Below are positions 15,748 to 24,526 of a DNA stretch of 64,000 nt, in pieces (position 1 is the stretch's first letter; every line of letters starts with the position of its first letter). Both the position numbers and the translations under genes were made by a program. The DNA comes from Lachnospiraceae bacterium (GTDB lineage: Bacteria; Bacillota; Clostridia; Lachnospirales; Lachnospiraceae), in NCBI GenBank assembly GCA_017503735.1, contig JAFVSN010000005.1, forward strand, positions 71,628-135,627, in the 5' to 3' direction. Below the pieces are notes generated by a model that saw only the letters and a list, made by a program, of their open reading frames with translations, did not search any database and was not told the DNA's origin.

Positions 15748-17701
15748 GGATAGGTTAGAGAAAAAGGTTGCCGGAAAGGAAATGCCGATGGACGGAAAGA
15801 TGCCGGCCGGAAAGCCGAAAATGAAGAAGGGGATGTTAAAACGCCTGATTGTGATGCTGTTCCGCTTTTACCCTGTGTTGTTGCCGGTTATTGTGTTTTG
15901 TATTATTTTTTCTTCGATAATCAGTTCCGTGCCTGCTGTCTTTATGCAGAATATCATTGCTGTGATTGAAGAACATGTGAATACCGGTGATTGGAGTACG
16001 GCAAAGGGTGAGATTTTTACCTGGGTGTTGTATCTTGGCTTTTTCTATCTGTTATCGCTGGTTTCCGTGTTTGTTTCTTCCCAGCTGGGTGCGATTTTGA
16101 CCCAGGGCTTCTTAAAGAAGATACGAGGTAAAATGTTTGACGGAATGCAGAGTTTACCGATTAAATATTTTGACAGCCACGGACACGGGGATATTATGAG
16201 TTACTACACCAATGATGTGGATACATTGCGTCAGCTGGTGTCTCAGTCGTTGCCGAATTTGATTACGTCGGCGGTGTCCGTAACAACGGTGTTTACGATT
16301 ATGTTAAGCTTTAGTATCTGGATGGCGTTCATTGTTGTTGCGGGAGTTGTGGTTATGACTTTTGTAACAAAGACCATCGGCGGAAGTTCCGCAAAGTTTT
16401 TTGTTCGCCAGCAGAAGGCAGTGGGACGTACGGAAGGCTTTATTGAGGAAATGATGAACGGACAGAAAGTGGTAAAGGTTTTCTGTCACGAAAAGCAGAG
16501 CGGTGCGGATTTTGATGTCATTAATGATGCGCTTTACGAAGACGCGAAAAAAGCAAATCAGTATGCCAATATGTTGATGCCGATTTTAAACAACATCGGA
16601 AATGTGCTTTATGTGGTGGTGGCATTGGCCGGCGGATTGTTTTTACTTAGCGATGTGCCGAATGTCAGCTTATCCGGCGAGGCGTTTTCCATCAGCATTA
16701 TTGTACCGTTCTTAAACATGACCAAGCAGTTTACGGGAAATATCAGCCAGGTATCCCAACAAATTAACTCGATTATTATGGGTCTGGCGGGAGCTGAGCG
16801 TATTTTTGATTTGATTGATCAGCAGCCGGAGGTAGATGACGGCTATGTGACGTTAGTGAATGCGGTGGTGGCACCGGACGGAACCATTACGGAAAGTGAA
16901 AAGCGTACCGGTACCTGGGCGTGGAAGCATCCGCATCAGGCAGACGGAAGCGTAACTTACACCCTGCTTCGGGGAGATGTGCGATTAAATGAAGTGGATT
17001 TCGGGTACGAAGAGGATAAAATGGTGTTGCATAACGTATCCGTGTTTGCGGAACCGGGACAGAAAGTTGCCTTTGTAGGTGCGACCGGTGCGGGAAAGAC
17101 GACCATTACCAATTTGATTAACCGGTTCTATGATATTGCGGACGGAAAGATTCGTTACGACGGTATTAACATTAATAAGATTAAGAAAGCGGATTTGCGT
17201 CGTTCCCTCGGGATTGTGTTGCAGGAGACCAATTTGTTTACCGGAACGGTAATGGAGAATATCCGTTACGGGAAGCTGGATGCAACGGATGAAGAGTGTA
17301 TTGCGGCGGCAAAGCTTGCGGGGGCGGATGATTTTATTACCCGTCTGCCGAAGGGGTATGAGACGGAACTTTCCGGAAACGGAGCCAACCTGTCTCAGGG
17401 ACAGCGTCAGCTTCTTGCCATTGCAAGGGCAGCGGTGGCCGACCCGCCGGTGATGATTTTGGATGAGGCAACCTCTTCCATTGATACCCGTACCGAGGCG
17501 ATTGTACAAAAGGGTATGGATTCTTTAATGGAGGGGCGTACCGTATTTGTTATTGCCCACCGGTTATCTACGGTTAAGAACTCCGATGTGATTATGGTGC
17601 TGGATCACGGTCATATTATCGAACGGGGAAATCATGAGAAGCTCATTGCGGAAAAGGGTACCTATTACCGGTTGTATACAGGAGCCTTTGAACTGGAGTA
17701 A
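15737..17701 (+). CDS. heterodimeric ABC exporter subunit with catalytic ATPase site
   Basis: A 654-residue partner of the preceding gene, overlapping it by 11 bp with a GGGAGGTG site. A basic cytoplasmic N-terminal tail (about 40 residues) precedes six membrane helices. An insertion of roughly 50 residues (VTLVNAVVAPDGTITESEKR and on) lies between membrane and ATPase domains. Walker A is GATGAGKTTI, Walker B ILDEATSSID with catalytic Glu, and the switch is AHRLSTV. The signature is LSQGQRQLLAIARA, with Gln for the second residue of the usual LSGGQ. Together the two genes make one consensus and one degenerate nucleotide site. Confidence 0.9.
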   Translation: MPNKDRLEKKVAGKEMPMDGKMPAGKPKMKKGMLKRLIVMLFRFYPVLLPVIVFCIIFSSIISSVPAVFMQNIIAVIEEHVNTGDWSTAKGEIFTWVLYLGFFYLLSLVSVFVSSQLGAILTQGFLKKIRGKMFDGMQSLPIKYFDSHGHGDIMSYYTNDVDTLRQLVSQSLPNLITSAVSVTTVFTIMLSFSIWMAFIVVAGVVVMTFVTKTIGGSSAKFFVRQQKAVGRTEGFIEEMMNGQKVVKVFCHEKQSGADFDVINDALYEDAKKANQYANMLMPILNNIGNVLYVVVALAGGLFLLSDVPNVSLSGEAFSISIIVPFLNMTKQFTGNISQVSQQINSIIMGLAGAERIFDLIDQQPEVDDGYVTLVNAVVAPDGTITESEKRTGTWAWKHPHQADGSVTYTLLRGDVRLNEVDFGYEEDKMVLHNVSVFAEPGQKVAFVGATGAGKTTITNLINRFYDIADGKIRYDGININKIKKADLRRSLGIVLQETNLFTGTVMENIRYGKLDATDEECIAAAKLAGADDFITRLPKGYETELSGNGANLSQGQRQLLAIARAAVADPPVMILDEATSSIDTRTEAIVQKGMDSLMEGRTVFVIAHRLSTVKNSDVIMVLDHGHIIERGNHEKLIAEKGTYYRLYTGAFELE

Positions 17702-17773
17702 CTGTGTGGAACATAAATAGAGGAGTATTTATGGGGAGTTGTAAGTGCTCCACCTTAATATATCTGAGATTTC

Positions 17774-17816
17774 AGAGGCTGTCACGGTGTAAGTGAACCG
17801 TGCAGCCTCTTTTTTA
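17774..17816 (+). terminator. Rho-independent terminator of the exporter operon
   Basis: AGAGGCTGTCACGGT pairs with ACCGTGCAGCCTCT and is followed by TTTTTT. The AGAGGCTGTC stem recurs in other terminators of the window. Confidence 0.85.
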
Positions 17817-17842
17817 CGCTTAGCAAAGCTTATAAATTGTTG

Positions 17843-17901
17843 AGGCGGCCATTTTGAATCCCTTTTTGCGACTTGCAAAAAGGGATTCAAAATGGCCGCC
17901 T
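17843..17901. repeat. perfect 27-bp palindromic stem with GACTT loop
   Basis: Positions 17843-17869 and 17875-17901 are exact reverse complements separated by the five bases GACTT. The inner part reads TTTTTGCGACTTGCAAAAA. Outside it, weaker arms (CTCTTTTTTACGCTT and its near-complement at 17924-17938) extend the symmetry out to the two flanking terminators. It lies between convergent genes and has no coding potential. The loop and inner bases match the palindrome at 44985-45055, while the rest of the stem does not. Confidence 0.85.
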
Positions 17902-17926
17902 TAACGAGTTGATATTGACAAAGCGT

Positions 17927-17965
17927 AAAAAGAGGCTGCCACATTTGGTATGCGACAGCCTTTTA
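17927..17965 (-). terminator. Rho-independent terminator of the DUF1015 gene
   Basis: On the minus strand AAAAGGCTGTCGCAT pairs imperfectly with ATGTGGCAGCCTCTTTTT, giving a stem followed by TTTTT just beyond the stop at 17971. Confidence 0.75.
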
Positions 17966-17970
17966 ACATA

Positions 17971-19212
17971 CTAGCTTAATTTGTGAATGAACAGACCACT
18001 GCGAAGCTTCGGTTCGAACCAGGTGGACTTTGGAGGCATCAGGCGTCCGGCATCCGATACCGCAAACAGCTCCAAAATAGAGGTTGGATACATGGAGAAT
18101 GCCACCGTCATATCTTCCGCAACGCGGCGTTCCAATTCCTTCAGTCCGCGGATTCCGCCGATGAAGTCGATGCGTTTGTCGGTACGTGGGTCGCCGATCC
18201 CAAGAACCGGTGCCAAAAGGTAATCCTGCAATAAAGAAACGTCCAGAGATTCTACCGGGTCGGTAATCTGCTGTAAGGCGTCATTGGCAGTCAGACAGTA
18301 CCAGGTGTGATCCAGATACATACCGAAGGATGCCTTTTTGGTCGGCTGGAAGGCTTCTGTTCCCAAGGATTCTACAGTGAAATCCTGTGCGATACGGGAA
18401 AGAAACTCGTCTTTTGTCATACCGTTTAAATCCTTGACAACCCGGTTGTACGGTAAGATTTTCAGCTCATCTTCCGGGAACAAAACGGAAAGGAAGAAAT
18501 TGAATTCCTCCGTACCGTCATAGTCCGGATGCTCTTCGCGACGCTTTAAGCCTACTTTCACAGCGGAAGCTGCCCGGTGATGTCCGTCGGCAATGTAAAT
18601 GCTGTCAATGGAAGAAAACGCATCGGAAACAGCGGAAACGGCTGCCGGGTCGGAAATAACAAAAACACGGTGGGTAATGCCGTCCTCCGAAGTAAAGCTG
18701 TAAAGAGGAGTTCCCTTTTTGGTTTCTTCCACCACGGAGTAGATGGTTTCGTTTCTGCGGTAAGCCAGGAAAATCGGTCCGGTCTGGGCATTGCAGGTGT
18801 CCACGTGACGGATACGGTCTTCTTCTTTGTCCGCGCGGGTATTCTCATGTTTTTTAATTACATTGTTCAGATAATCATCAATGGAAGCACAGGCAACAAT
18901 ACCGGTCTGGGTGCGCCCTTCCATGGTAAGTTCGTAGATATAGTAGTTTCTTGTGGTGTCGGTAACAAAGGTGCCGTCGGCAATGCGGGCATTTAAAAGT
19001 TCGGCAGCCTTTGCGTATACGCAGTCCGCATAAGTATCCACATCATCCGGGAACTGGGTCTCTGCCCGGTCAATGTTTAAGAAAGAGAGAGGGTCCTGCC
19101 CTGCAACGACTTTTGCTTCACTGCGGTTGTAGACATCATAAGGTAATGCGGCAACGCGATGCGCAAGTTCGGCAGCGGGACGGATGCAAAAAAACGGTTT
19201 TACTGTAGCCAT
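17971..19212 (-). CDS. DUF1015 family protein
   Basis: A 413-residue soluble protein recognised as DUF1015 by PFFCIRPAAELAHRVAALPYDVYNRSEA near the start, the central HENTRADKEEDRIRHVDTCNAQTGPIFL motif, and YIADGHHRAASA, an ADGHHR motif shared with ParB-like nucleotide-dependent kinases. Members are widespread in bacteria and archaea; the ADGHHR motif hints at nucleotide or phosphate chemistry, but I know of no firm function and claim none. GGAAAGGA lies seven bases upstream of the ATG. It is convergent with the ABC exporter and appears to be a single-gene unit. Confidence 0.85.
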   Translation of the reverse strand: MATVKPFFCIRPAAELAHRVAALPYDVYNRSEAKVVAGQDPLSFLNIDRAETQFPDDVDTYADCVYAKAAELLNARIADGTFVTDTTRNYYIYELTMEGRTQTGIVACASIDDYLNNVIKKHENTRADKEEDRIRHVDTCNAQTGPIFLAYRRNETIYSVVEETKKGTPLYSFTSEDGITHRVFVISDPAAVSAVSDAFSSIDSIYIADGHHRAASAVKVGLKRREEHPDYDGTEEFNFFLSVLFPEDELKILPYNRVVKDLNGMTKDEFLSRIAQDFTVESLGTEAFQPTKKASFGMYLDHTWYCLTANDALQQITDPVESLDVSLLQDYLLAPVLGIGDPRTDKRIDFIGGIRGLKELERRVAEDMTVAFSMYPTSILELFAVSDAGRLMPPKSTWFEPKLRSGLFIHKLS

Positions 19213-19341
19213 AATAAAATCCTTTCCGGTATAATACCAATCCTATTTAAAATCCTTTTAAATGGAGTATACCTTTTTTTCAAAAAAAGCGCAAGACAGA
19301 GATGGAAAAAGCTAAAATTTTTATTTTATTTGTTTTTTATG

Positions 19342-19370
19342 TGGAAATTTAAGTAAAAACAGTGTATAAT
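19342..19370 (+). promoter_or_regulatory. sigma-A promoter of the CheX/CheY-like pair
   Basis: TGGAAA at 19342-19347, a 17-base spacer and TATAAT at 19365-19370 lie about 50 bp before the first start codon. Confidence 0.65.
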
Positions 19371-19418
19371 GGGGACAGGTGAAAGCAAAACCATGAAATT
19401 GTGCAAAGGGGGCATTTG

Positions 19419-20297
19419 ATGATCAGTTATTTATTGGGTAATTACTTGGTAGAAGAAGGAATCATGACTAAGGAACAGTTTTTACATGTGATTTCCCAGC
19501 AGGAAAAAATCAGAGTAAAGCTTGGATTGATTGCAGTATCGGAAGGGATGCTTACATTAGACCAGGCAGATGCGATCAACCGCATGCAGCAGGTATTGGA
19601 TAAACGTTTCGGTGATATTGCGGTGGAGAAGGGTTATCTGACGGAGATGCAGGTAAGCAGTCTCTTAAAAATGCAGGGGAATGAGTATTTGACCTTTGCA
19701 CAGACCTTGGTAGACGAAGGAATCGTTACCATGGATAAAATTCAGTTGGTGCTTAGAAGTTATCAGGTGGAAAACGGTTTCACCAACAGCGAATTAGAAG
19801 CGATTAAGAGCGGTGATATCGATAGAATTGTTCCGTTGTTCCTCCCGCAGGGTGCGGAAGCATATCAGGAGGTTGTCACGGTTGCATTAAAGACGGTGGT
19901 TCGTTGCATTGACCGTCATGCATATCCGTTAAGCGGCAGCATAGGTACGGTGGTTGATTTGGAAAAGCCGGTGTCTCAGGATTTAGTGGGCAACGAAGAC
20001 TGGAGAGTTTGTTTTTCCGACGCAGAAAACGGTTTGTGCGCGCTGGCTTCCGTGTTTGCAAAGGAAGAATATAAAGTAGTGGATGAGGATGTTCAGGATG
20101 CGGTAGGAGAGTTACTGAATTGTATCAGCGGATTATTTGCTACAGCACAGAGTAATAAGGGTGTTACTCTGGAATTGATGCCTCCGGTGCTGGGAGAAAG
20201 CGGTCCGGTGACGGGCAGTGAAATTCTTGTGATACCGTTTGGTGTTTGCAATACCACGGTAAACTTTGTTGTTACGAATAAGAAAGGCTGGAGGTAG
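19419..20297 (+). CDS. CheX/CheC-like phosphatase with N-terminal helical domain
   Basis: A 292-residue protein. Residues 1-120 contain repeated helical motifs of the type LGNYLVEEGIMTKEQFLHVI and FGDIAVEKGYLTEMQVSSLL, like the N-terminal domain of GspE-type ATPases. Residues about 145-290 resemble CheX/CheC: VGELLNCISG gives the D-x3-E-x2-N pattern followed by a proline about 20 residues later, the phosphatase signature acting on CheY-P. The response regulator gene starts four bases after its stop, so that is the probable substrate. The ATG at 19419 follows AGGGGG. No chemotaxis operon surrounds it. Confidence 0.75.
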   Translation: MISYLLGNYLVEEGIMTKEQFLHVISQQEKIRVKLGLIAVSEGMLTLDQADAINRMQQVLDKRFGDIAVEKGYLTEMQVSSLLKMQGNEYLTFAQTLVDEGIVTMDKIQLVLRSYQVENGFTNSELEAIKSGDIDRIVPLFLPQGAEAYQEVVTVALKTVVRCIDRHAYPLSGSIGTVVDLEKPVSQDLVGNEDWRVCFSDAENGLCALASVFAKEEYKVVDEDVQDAVGELLNCISGLFATAQSNKGVTLELMPPVLGESGPVTGSEILVIPFGVCNTTVNFVVTNKKGWR

Positions 20298-20301
20298 TGA
20301 A

Positions 20302-20676
20302 ATGGCAATTACGGCATTAGTAGTAGATGATTCCAAGACTTCAAGAAAGATATTGACCGATGTATTAACCAGAATGGGATTGGAAGTAATCGGAGAAGCG
20401 GTAAACGGTGAAGAAGGATTTTTAAAATATAAGGAGTTGCGTCCGGATATTGTAACCATGGATATTACCATGCCGGTAATGAACGGTTTGGAGTCCCTTT
20501 TGTTAATTAAGCATGAAGATGAAAATGCAAAGGTTGTAATGATTACTGCAGCCGGCCAGAAGAACAATCTGATGCAGGCGGTAAAGGCCGGAGCGGAAGA
20601 GTTTTTAACAAAACCGTTAGAGGAAGAAGAAATCCGTCGTGTCATCGGCGAGATTACCGCAAAGCTCGGAAAATAA
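20302..20676 (+). CDS. single-domain CheY-like response regulator
   Basis: A 124-residue receiver domain with no output domain. Acidic residues DD in VVDDSKTS, the phospho-acceptor Asp in VTMDITMPVMNG, the conserved Thr in MITAAG and the Lys in TKPLEE are all present. It resembles CheY and the CheY-like regulators paired with CheX. It starts directly after the CheX-like gene with GGAGGTAGTGAA upstream and ends at a strong terminator, making a two-gene unit. The output partner could be the flagellar switch or an unrelated process; nothing here decides. Confidence 0.9.
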   Translation: MAITALVVDDSKTSRKILTDVLTRMGLEVIGEAVNGEEGFLKYKELRPDIVTMDITMPVMNGLESLLLIKHEDENAKVVMITAAGQKNNLMQAVKAGAEEFLTKPLEEEEIRRVIGEITAKLGK

Positions 20677-20687
20677 ACGTATTTGAC

Positions 20688-20721
20688 AGAGGCTGTCGCA
20701 TATGCGACAGCCTCTTTTTTT
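20688..20721 (+). terminator. perfectly symmetrical Rho-independent terminator
   Basis: A 28-base perfect palindrome beginning AGAGGCTGTCGCAT is followed by seven T. It ends the response-regulator unit and shares its AGAGGCTGTC arm with terminators near 17.78 and 55.92 kb. Confidence 0.9.
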
Positions 20722-20758
20722 GGAACGGTGCCTGAAACTGAATCCGACCGATATTTGT

Positions 20759-22018
20759 TTATATCTCCGTAAAATAGGATACCAATTTTTCCGCATACTG
20801 CTTCCAGGTAAGATGTTTTTGTGCGTACGTTTGTGCCCGGTTCGCGATTTGTTGCATTTCTTCCGGGTGTTCCAAAAGGTCTGCGACGGTTTCCGGTAAT
20901 GCGGAAAGGTTCTTTAAATCATAGTAGCGAAGCATATCTCCGTCGGTAAAGTGTTCCGTTAAGTACCGGCTTTTGTCGGTAACGCAGACGGCTCCGTTTA
21001 TCATGGAGCTGTAAATGCGGTCATGGGCACCCCGTTTGAACCAGGGCATGACATTGAAGGAGATTTTTGCATCGGAGATTGCCTTTAAGCAGACTTCTGT
21101 ATCGGAGTATTCCGTGTGGGTGAGTCTGCTTTTGCTTTTTACGGATAAGGTTTCCCAACCGGCACCGATGCAGTGAACCGGAAGGCCGGCGTCTGCCAAG
21201 GTTTGAATTGCCTTGCCCCGGAAGGTAAAACGAATCCATAGGTCCAAAAAAATCATTTTATTCATGACATTTTTTAAATCTTCTGTGCCAAGTTCCGGTA
21301 ACTCTCTGTTCAAGTGACGTAAATATACGGTATGGATGCACTGGTCCGGATCGGCCAGTAAATCATCCAGAATTCCGTGATAAAAGGCATCATAGTCCGC
21401 ACCGTTGCGGCTCATGTAAGGAAGAAAGAAATCCGGTTGTGTATAACAGCCGGTAAAGACTACAGGAGTAGAACGATCTGCGACGGGAAGAAGGGAACGG
21501 GTGTTGCCTGTCAGGTTCGGAATCCAAAGCGCCGGGTCTGTAACATCCTCCCGCAAGGAAAGAGGGGTGCCGCCACCGAAAGAGGTACGATAATCGCATC
21601 CGGCTAAAGGCATGGTTTCGCCCAGCCGGATGTCCGGGTAGAATTGTTTCATATAATCCGTATGGTCGCCGTCGATACAAATCTGAAGATATCGCTTCGG
21701 CAAATACTTTAATTCCTCATAATAGTAAAACGGGTGGTCCACAATGATATTGATGCATGCCACATCGTACTTATCCCAAAGAAGTTCGCCCTCCGGCGTG
21801 TGGAAAATGGCTTCCCGCTGGATGCCGTGATAGTTAAAGGTAATCATTACGGTTTCGTGGGACTTAATAAAATCGATAATCTTTTCCGTGCCGAAAAAAG
21901 GCTCGTGAATGCGGATTAATCGCACTTCATAGCCCATCTTAATGTATTCTTCCGCCAAACGGTCGGAGAAAAAATGTAAGGTTTCCACGCTGGGTTGAAA
22001 AAGTAATAATCGTTTCAT
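20759..22018 (-). CDS. CgeB-like glycosyltransferase
   Basis: A 419-residue protein with a Rossmann-like N-terminus (MKRLLLFQPSVETLHFF). Its C-terminal part carries a GT-B nucleotide-sugar pattern: GLPVHCIGAGWE, ISFNVMPWFKRGAHDRIYSSMINGAVCVTD, and a final FTDGDMLRYYD..LPETVADLLEHPEE, the arrangement of CgeB/GT group 1 proteins that modify spore surfaces or flagellin. I start at the ATG at 22018, after GGGAGGTG; a GTG at 22024 overlaps that site. It is monocistronic and divergent from prfC. Acceptor and sugar are unknown; flagellar or cell-surface glycosylation is possible. Confidence 0.75.
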   Translation of the reverse strand: MKRLLLFQPSVETLHFFSDRLAEEYIKMGYEVRLIRIHEPFFGTEKIIDFIKSHETVMITFNYHGIQREAIFHTPEGELLWDKYDVACINIIVDHPFYYYEELKYLPKRYLQICIDGDHTDYMKQFYPDIRLGETMPLAGCDYRTSFGGGTPLSLREDVTDPALWIPNLTGNTRSLLPVADRSTPVVFTGCYTQPDFFLPYMSRNGADYDAFYHGILDDLLADPDQCIHTVYLRHLNRELPELGTEDLKNVMNKMIFLDLWIRFTFRGKAIQTLADAGLPVHCIGAGWETLSVKSKSRLTHTEYSDTEVCLKAISDAKISFNVMPWFKRGAHDRIYSSMINGAVCVTDKSRYLTEHFTDGDMLRYYDLKNLSALPETVADLLEHPEEMQQIANRAQTYAQKHLTWKQYAEKLVSYFTEI

Positions 22019-22088
22019 AAGCACCTCCCGAAAAACATAGTGGTAATTTCCGCGGGATGTATTATCCTAAGGGAAATTACTTGATTTC

Positions 22089-22117
22089 ATACTAGCATAC
22101 CGGAAAGGAAAAAACAA
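22089..22117 (-). promoter_or_regulatory. candidate promoter of the glycosyltransferase gene
   Basis: On the minus strand TTGTTT (complement of 22112-22117) and TAGTAT (complement of 22089-22094) are 17 bases apart. Confidence 0.5.
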
Positions 22118-22183
22118 GAACTCCGTCCGCAATGTCGGTGGAGGAAAGTGCCGGGAGATGAGGAAGTTTTTCGAAAGCGACCC

Positions 22184-22212
22184 TTGCATATCATAGGAAA
22201 ATCATGTAAAAT
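22184..22212 (+). promoter_or_regulatory. sigma-A promoter of prfC
   Basis: TTGCAT at 22184-22189 and TAAAAT at 22207-22212 are 17 bases apart, 85 bp upstream of the start codon. Confidence 0.6.
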
Positions 22213-22296
22213 AAGATGTCGTGTTATGCCCTGAAGGGAACAGAAGCATAGGGGCAAACAAGAATGGATTGAATTTTCAAAATGCAGGAGGCAGTT

Positions 22297-23883
22297 ATGA
22301 ACCACAGCAATGAAATAAATAAACGACGTACGTTTGCGATTATTTCCCACCCGGATGCCGGTAAGACAACGTTGACGGAGAAGCTTTTGTTATACGGAGG
22401 GGCAATTAATCTGGCGGGTTCCGTTAAGGCAAAGAAGACCGCGAAGCATGCGGTTTCCGACTGGATGGAAATCGAGAAGCAGAGAGGTATTTCCGTAACC
22501 TCTTCCGTCATGCAGTTTAATTATGACGGATATTGCATCAATATTCTGGATACCCCGGGACATCAGGACTTCTCCGAGGATACCTACCGTACTCTCATGG
22601 CGGCAGATTCTGCGGTCATGGTAATCGATGCGTCCAAGGGTGTTGAGGCGCAGACGAAGAAATTGTTTAAAGTTTGTGTGATGCGTCATATTCCGATTTT
22701 TACTTTTGTGAACAAGATGGACCGTGAGGCAAGAGATACCTTTGAGTTGTTAGATGAGATTGAAACTGTATTGGGGATCCGCACTTGCCCGATGAACTGG
22801 CCAATCGGCTCCGGTAAGAATTTTAAGGGTGTGTTCCACAGAGATACGGAGACCATTACCCGTTTTATCGCCGCGAATAACGGGCAGAGCGAAGTGGAAA
22901 AGATAGAGGCAAAGCTAGGGGATGCCAATCTGGATGAGATTATCGGAAGAGAGAATCATCAGAACCTGGTGGATGAGATAGAACTTTTGGACGGTGCCAG
23001 CAGTGAGTTTGATCTTGAGAAAGTCAGTGCAGGTGAACTGACTCCGGTGTTCTTCGGTTCCGCTCTTACCAATTTCGGCGTGGAGACCTTTTTGGAACAC
23101 TTCCTTTCCATGACCACTTCTCCGCTTCCGCGTAATGCAAAGGGCGGCGTGATTGAACCGTTGGACCATGAATTTTCTGCCTTTGTCTTTAAGATTCAGG
23201 CGAATATGAACAAGGCACATCGTGATCGTATTGCGTTTATGCGTATTTGCTCCGGAAAGTTTGAGGCGGGGATGGAAGTAAATCATGTACAGGGCGGCAA
23301 AAAAATTCGTCTGTCCCAGCCGCAGCAAATGATGGCACAAGACAGAAAGATTGTAGAGGAAGCTTATGCCGGCGATATTATCGGAGTGTTCGATCCGGGT
23401 ATTTTCTCCATCGGTGATACGGTTTGTGCGCCGGGAGAACAGATTGAATTCGAAGGAATCCCGACCTTTGCGCCGGAACATTTTGCAAAGATCCGTCAGG
23501 TGGATACCATGAAACGAAAGCAGTTTATCAAAGGGGTATCCCAGATTGCCCAGGAAGGTGCCATTCAGATTTTCCAAGAGTTTAATACGGGCATGGAGGA
23601 AATCATTGTAGGCGTGGTAGGTGTGTTGCAGTTTGATGTACTGCGCTTCCGTTTGGAGTCCGAATACGGTGTGGAAATCCGTATGGATCCGCTTCCGTAT
23701 GAATATATCCGCTGGATTGAAAACGACGGAATCGATGTGGCAAGGTTAAATATTACGACAGACTCAAAGAGAGTAAAGGATTTGAAGGACAGACCGTTGC
23801 TTCTTTTTACCCATGAATGGAGTATCCGCACGGTATTGGAACGAAACGAAGGCTTAAGACTGTTCGAATTTGCGAAGAACTAG
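22297..23883 (+). CDS. prfC: peptide chain release factor 3
   Basis: A 528-residue translational GTPase that recycles RF1/RF2 from the ribosome. G1 is ISHPDAGKTTLTEKLL, the switch region carries QRGISVTSSVMQF, G3 is DTPGHQDFSEDTYRTL, and G4 is NKMDREARD. The two segments unique to RF3, including the EQIEFEGIPTFAPEHFA region and the C-terminal RFRLESEYGVEI, distinguish it from EF-G. I start at the ATG at 22297, after GGAGG; an upstream frame start at 22282 overlaps that site. The length matches the family (about 525-530). It is a standalone gene. Confidence 0.95.
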   Translation: MNHSNEINKRRTFAIISHPDAGKTTLTEKLLLYGGAINLAGSVKAKKTAKHAVSDWMEIEKQRGISVTSSVMQFNYDGYCINILDTPGHQDFSEDTYRTLMAADSAVMVIDASKGVEAQTKKLFKVCVMRHIPIFTFVNKMDREARDTFELLDEIETVLGIRTCPMNWPIGSGKNFKGVFHRDTETITRFIAANNGQSEVEKIEAKLGDANLDEIIGRENHQNLVDEIELLDGASSEFDLEKVSAGELTPVFFGSALTNFGVETFLEHFLSMTTSPLPRNAKGGVIEPLDHEFSAFVFKIQANMNKAHRDRIAFMRICSGKFEAGMEVNHVQGGKKIRLSQPQQMMAQDRKIVEEAYAGDIIGVFDPGIFSIGDTVCAPGEQIEFEGIPTFAPEHFAKIRQVDTMKRKQFIKGVSQIAQEGAIQIFQEFNTGMEEIIVGVVGVLQFDVLRFRLESEYGVEIRMDPLPYEYIRWIENDGIDVARLNITTDSKRVKDLKDRPLLLFTHEWSIRTVLERNEGLRLFEFAKN

Positions 23884-23921
23884 GTGAGAAGAACACGTTT
23901 TATCAAATTTTTAGAAAAAGC

Positions 23922-23947
23922 GGAACCAAAAGGGATGGTGTTTCGTC
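23922..23947 (+). promoter_or_regulatory. ECF-type promoter upstream of the sigma factor
   Basis: GGAACC at 23922-23927, a 16-base spacer and CGTC at 23944-23947 match the general ECF sigma consensus. Its position 20 bp before an ECF sigma gene suggests autoregulation. Confidence 0.65.
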
Positions 23948-23967
23948 TTTCTGATAGGGGGTAACGT

Positions 23968-24525
23968 ATGAACAAAAAAGAAGAACCGGAAAACCGGCCG
24001 CTGCAGACCGAGGAAGAAAGCTTTGATCTGGAATCTTTGATGCGGACCTACGGCAATGATGTACTCCGTATGGCATACAGTTATGTGAAGGATTACGACA
24101 CCGCAGAAGATATTTTTCAGGAAGTGTTTATCAAGGTCAATGCTAATTTGGCGGCGTTTCGCGGCGAGAGTTCGATTAAGACATGGTTGTTGCGTATCAC
24201 GGTGAATGCATGTAAGGATTATTTGAAAAGTGCATATTCCCGTAGAGTAACGATGTTTTCCGAGGAGGAAGAAACTAATATTCCGGCGGCGGATACCATG
24301 GATGAAATCGAACGGAAACAGGACGGCGAACAGATACGAAACGCATTACTCCTGCTTCCGGAAAAGTACCGGGAAGTGTTGGTATGTCTTTATTATGAAG
24401 AACGGTCCGTGGCAGAAACGGCAAAAGTCCTGGGGCTTAGTGAAGGTACGGTAAAAAGCAGATTGTCCCGGGCACGTGAAAAGTTCCGCGTTATTCTCGA
24501 GAGAGAATGGAAAGGAGGTGCATAG
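23968..24525 (+). CDS. ECF-family RNA polymerase sigma factor
   Basis: A 185-residue sigma-70 family protein. Region 2 is visible as LMRTYGNDVLRMAYSYVKDY followed by DTAEDIFQEVFIKV. Region 4 is PEKYREVLVCLYYEERSVAETAKVLGLSEGTVKSRLSRAREKF with a helix-turn-helix. It has no region 1 or 3, as in ECF sigmas. The ATG follows AGGGGG. A GGAACC-N16-CGTC promoter lies just upstream and a membrane-anchored probable anti-sigma gene begins one base after the stop, the usual architecture of an autoregulated envelope-stress pair. Confidence 0.9.
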   Translation: MNKKEEPENRPLQTEEESFDLESLMRTYGNDVLRMAYSYVKDYDTAEDIFQEVFIKVNANLAAFRGESSIKTWLLRITVNACKDYLKSAYSRRVTMFSEEEETNIPAADTMDEIERKQDGEQIRNALLLLPEKYREVLVCLYYEERSVAETAKVLGLSEGTVKSRLSRAREKFRVILEREWKGGA

Positions 24526-24526
24526 G

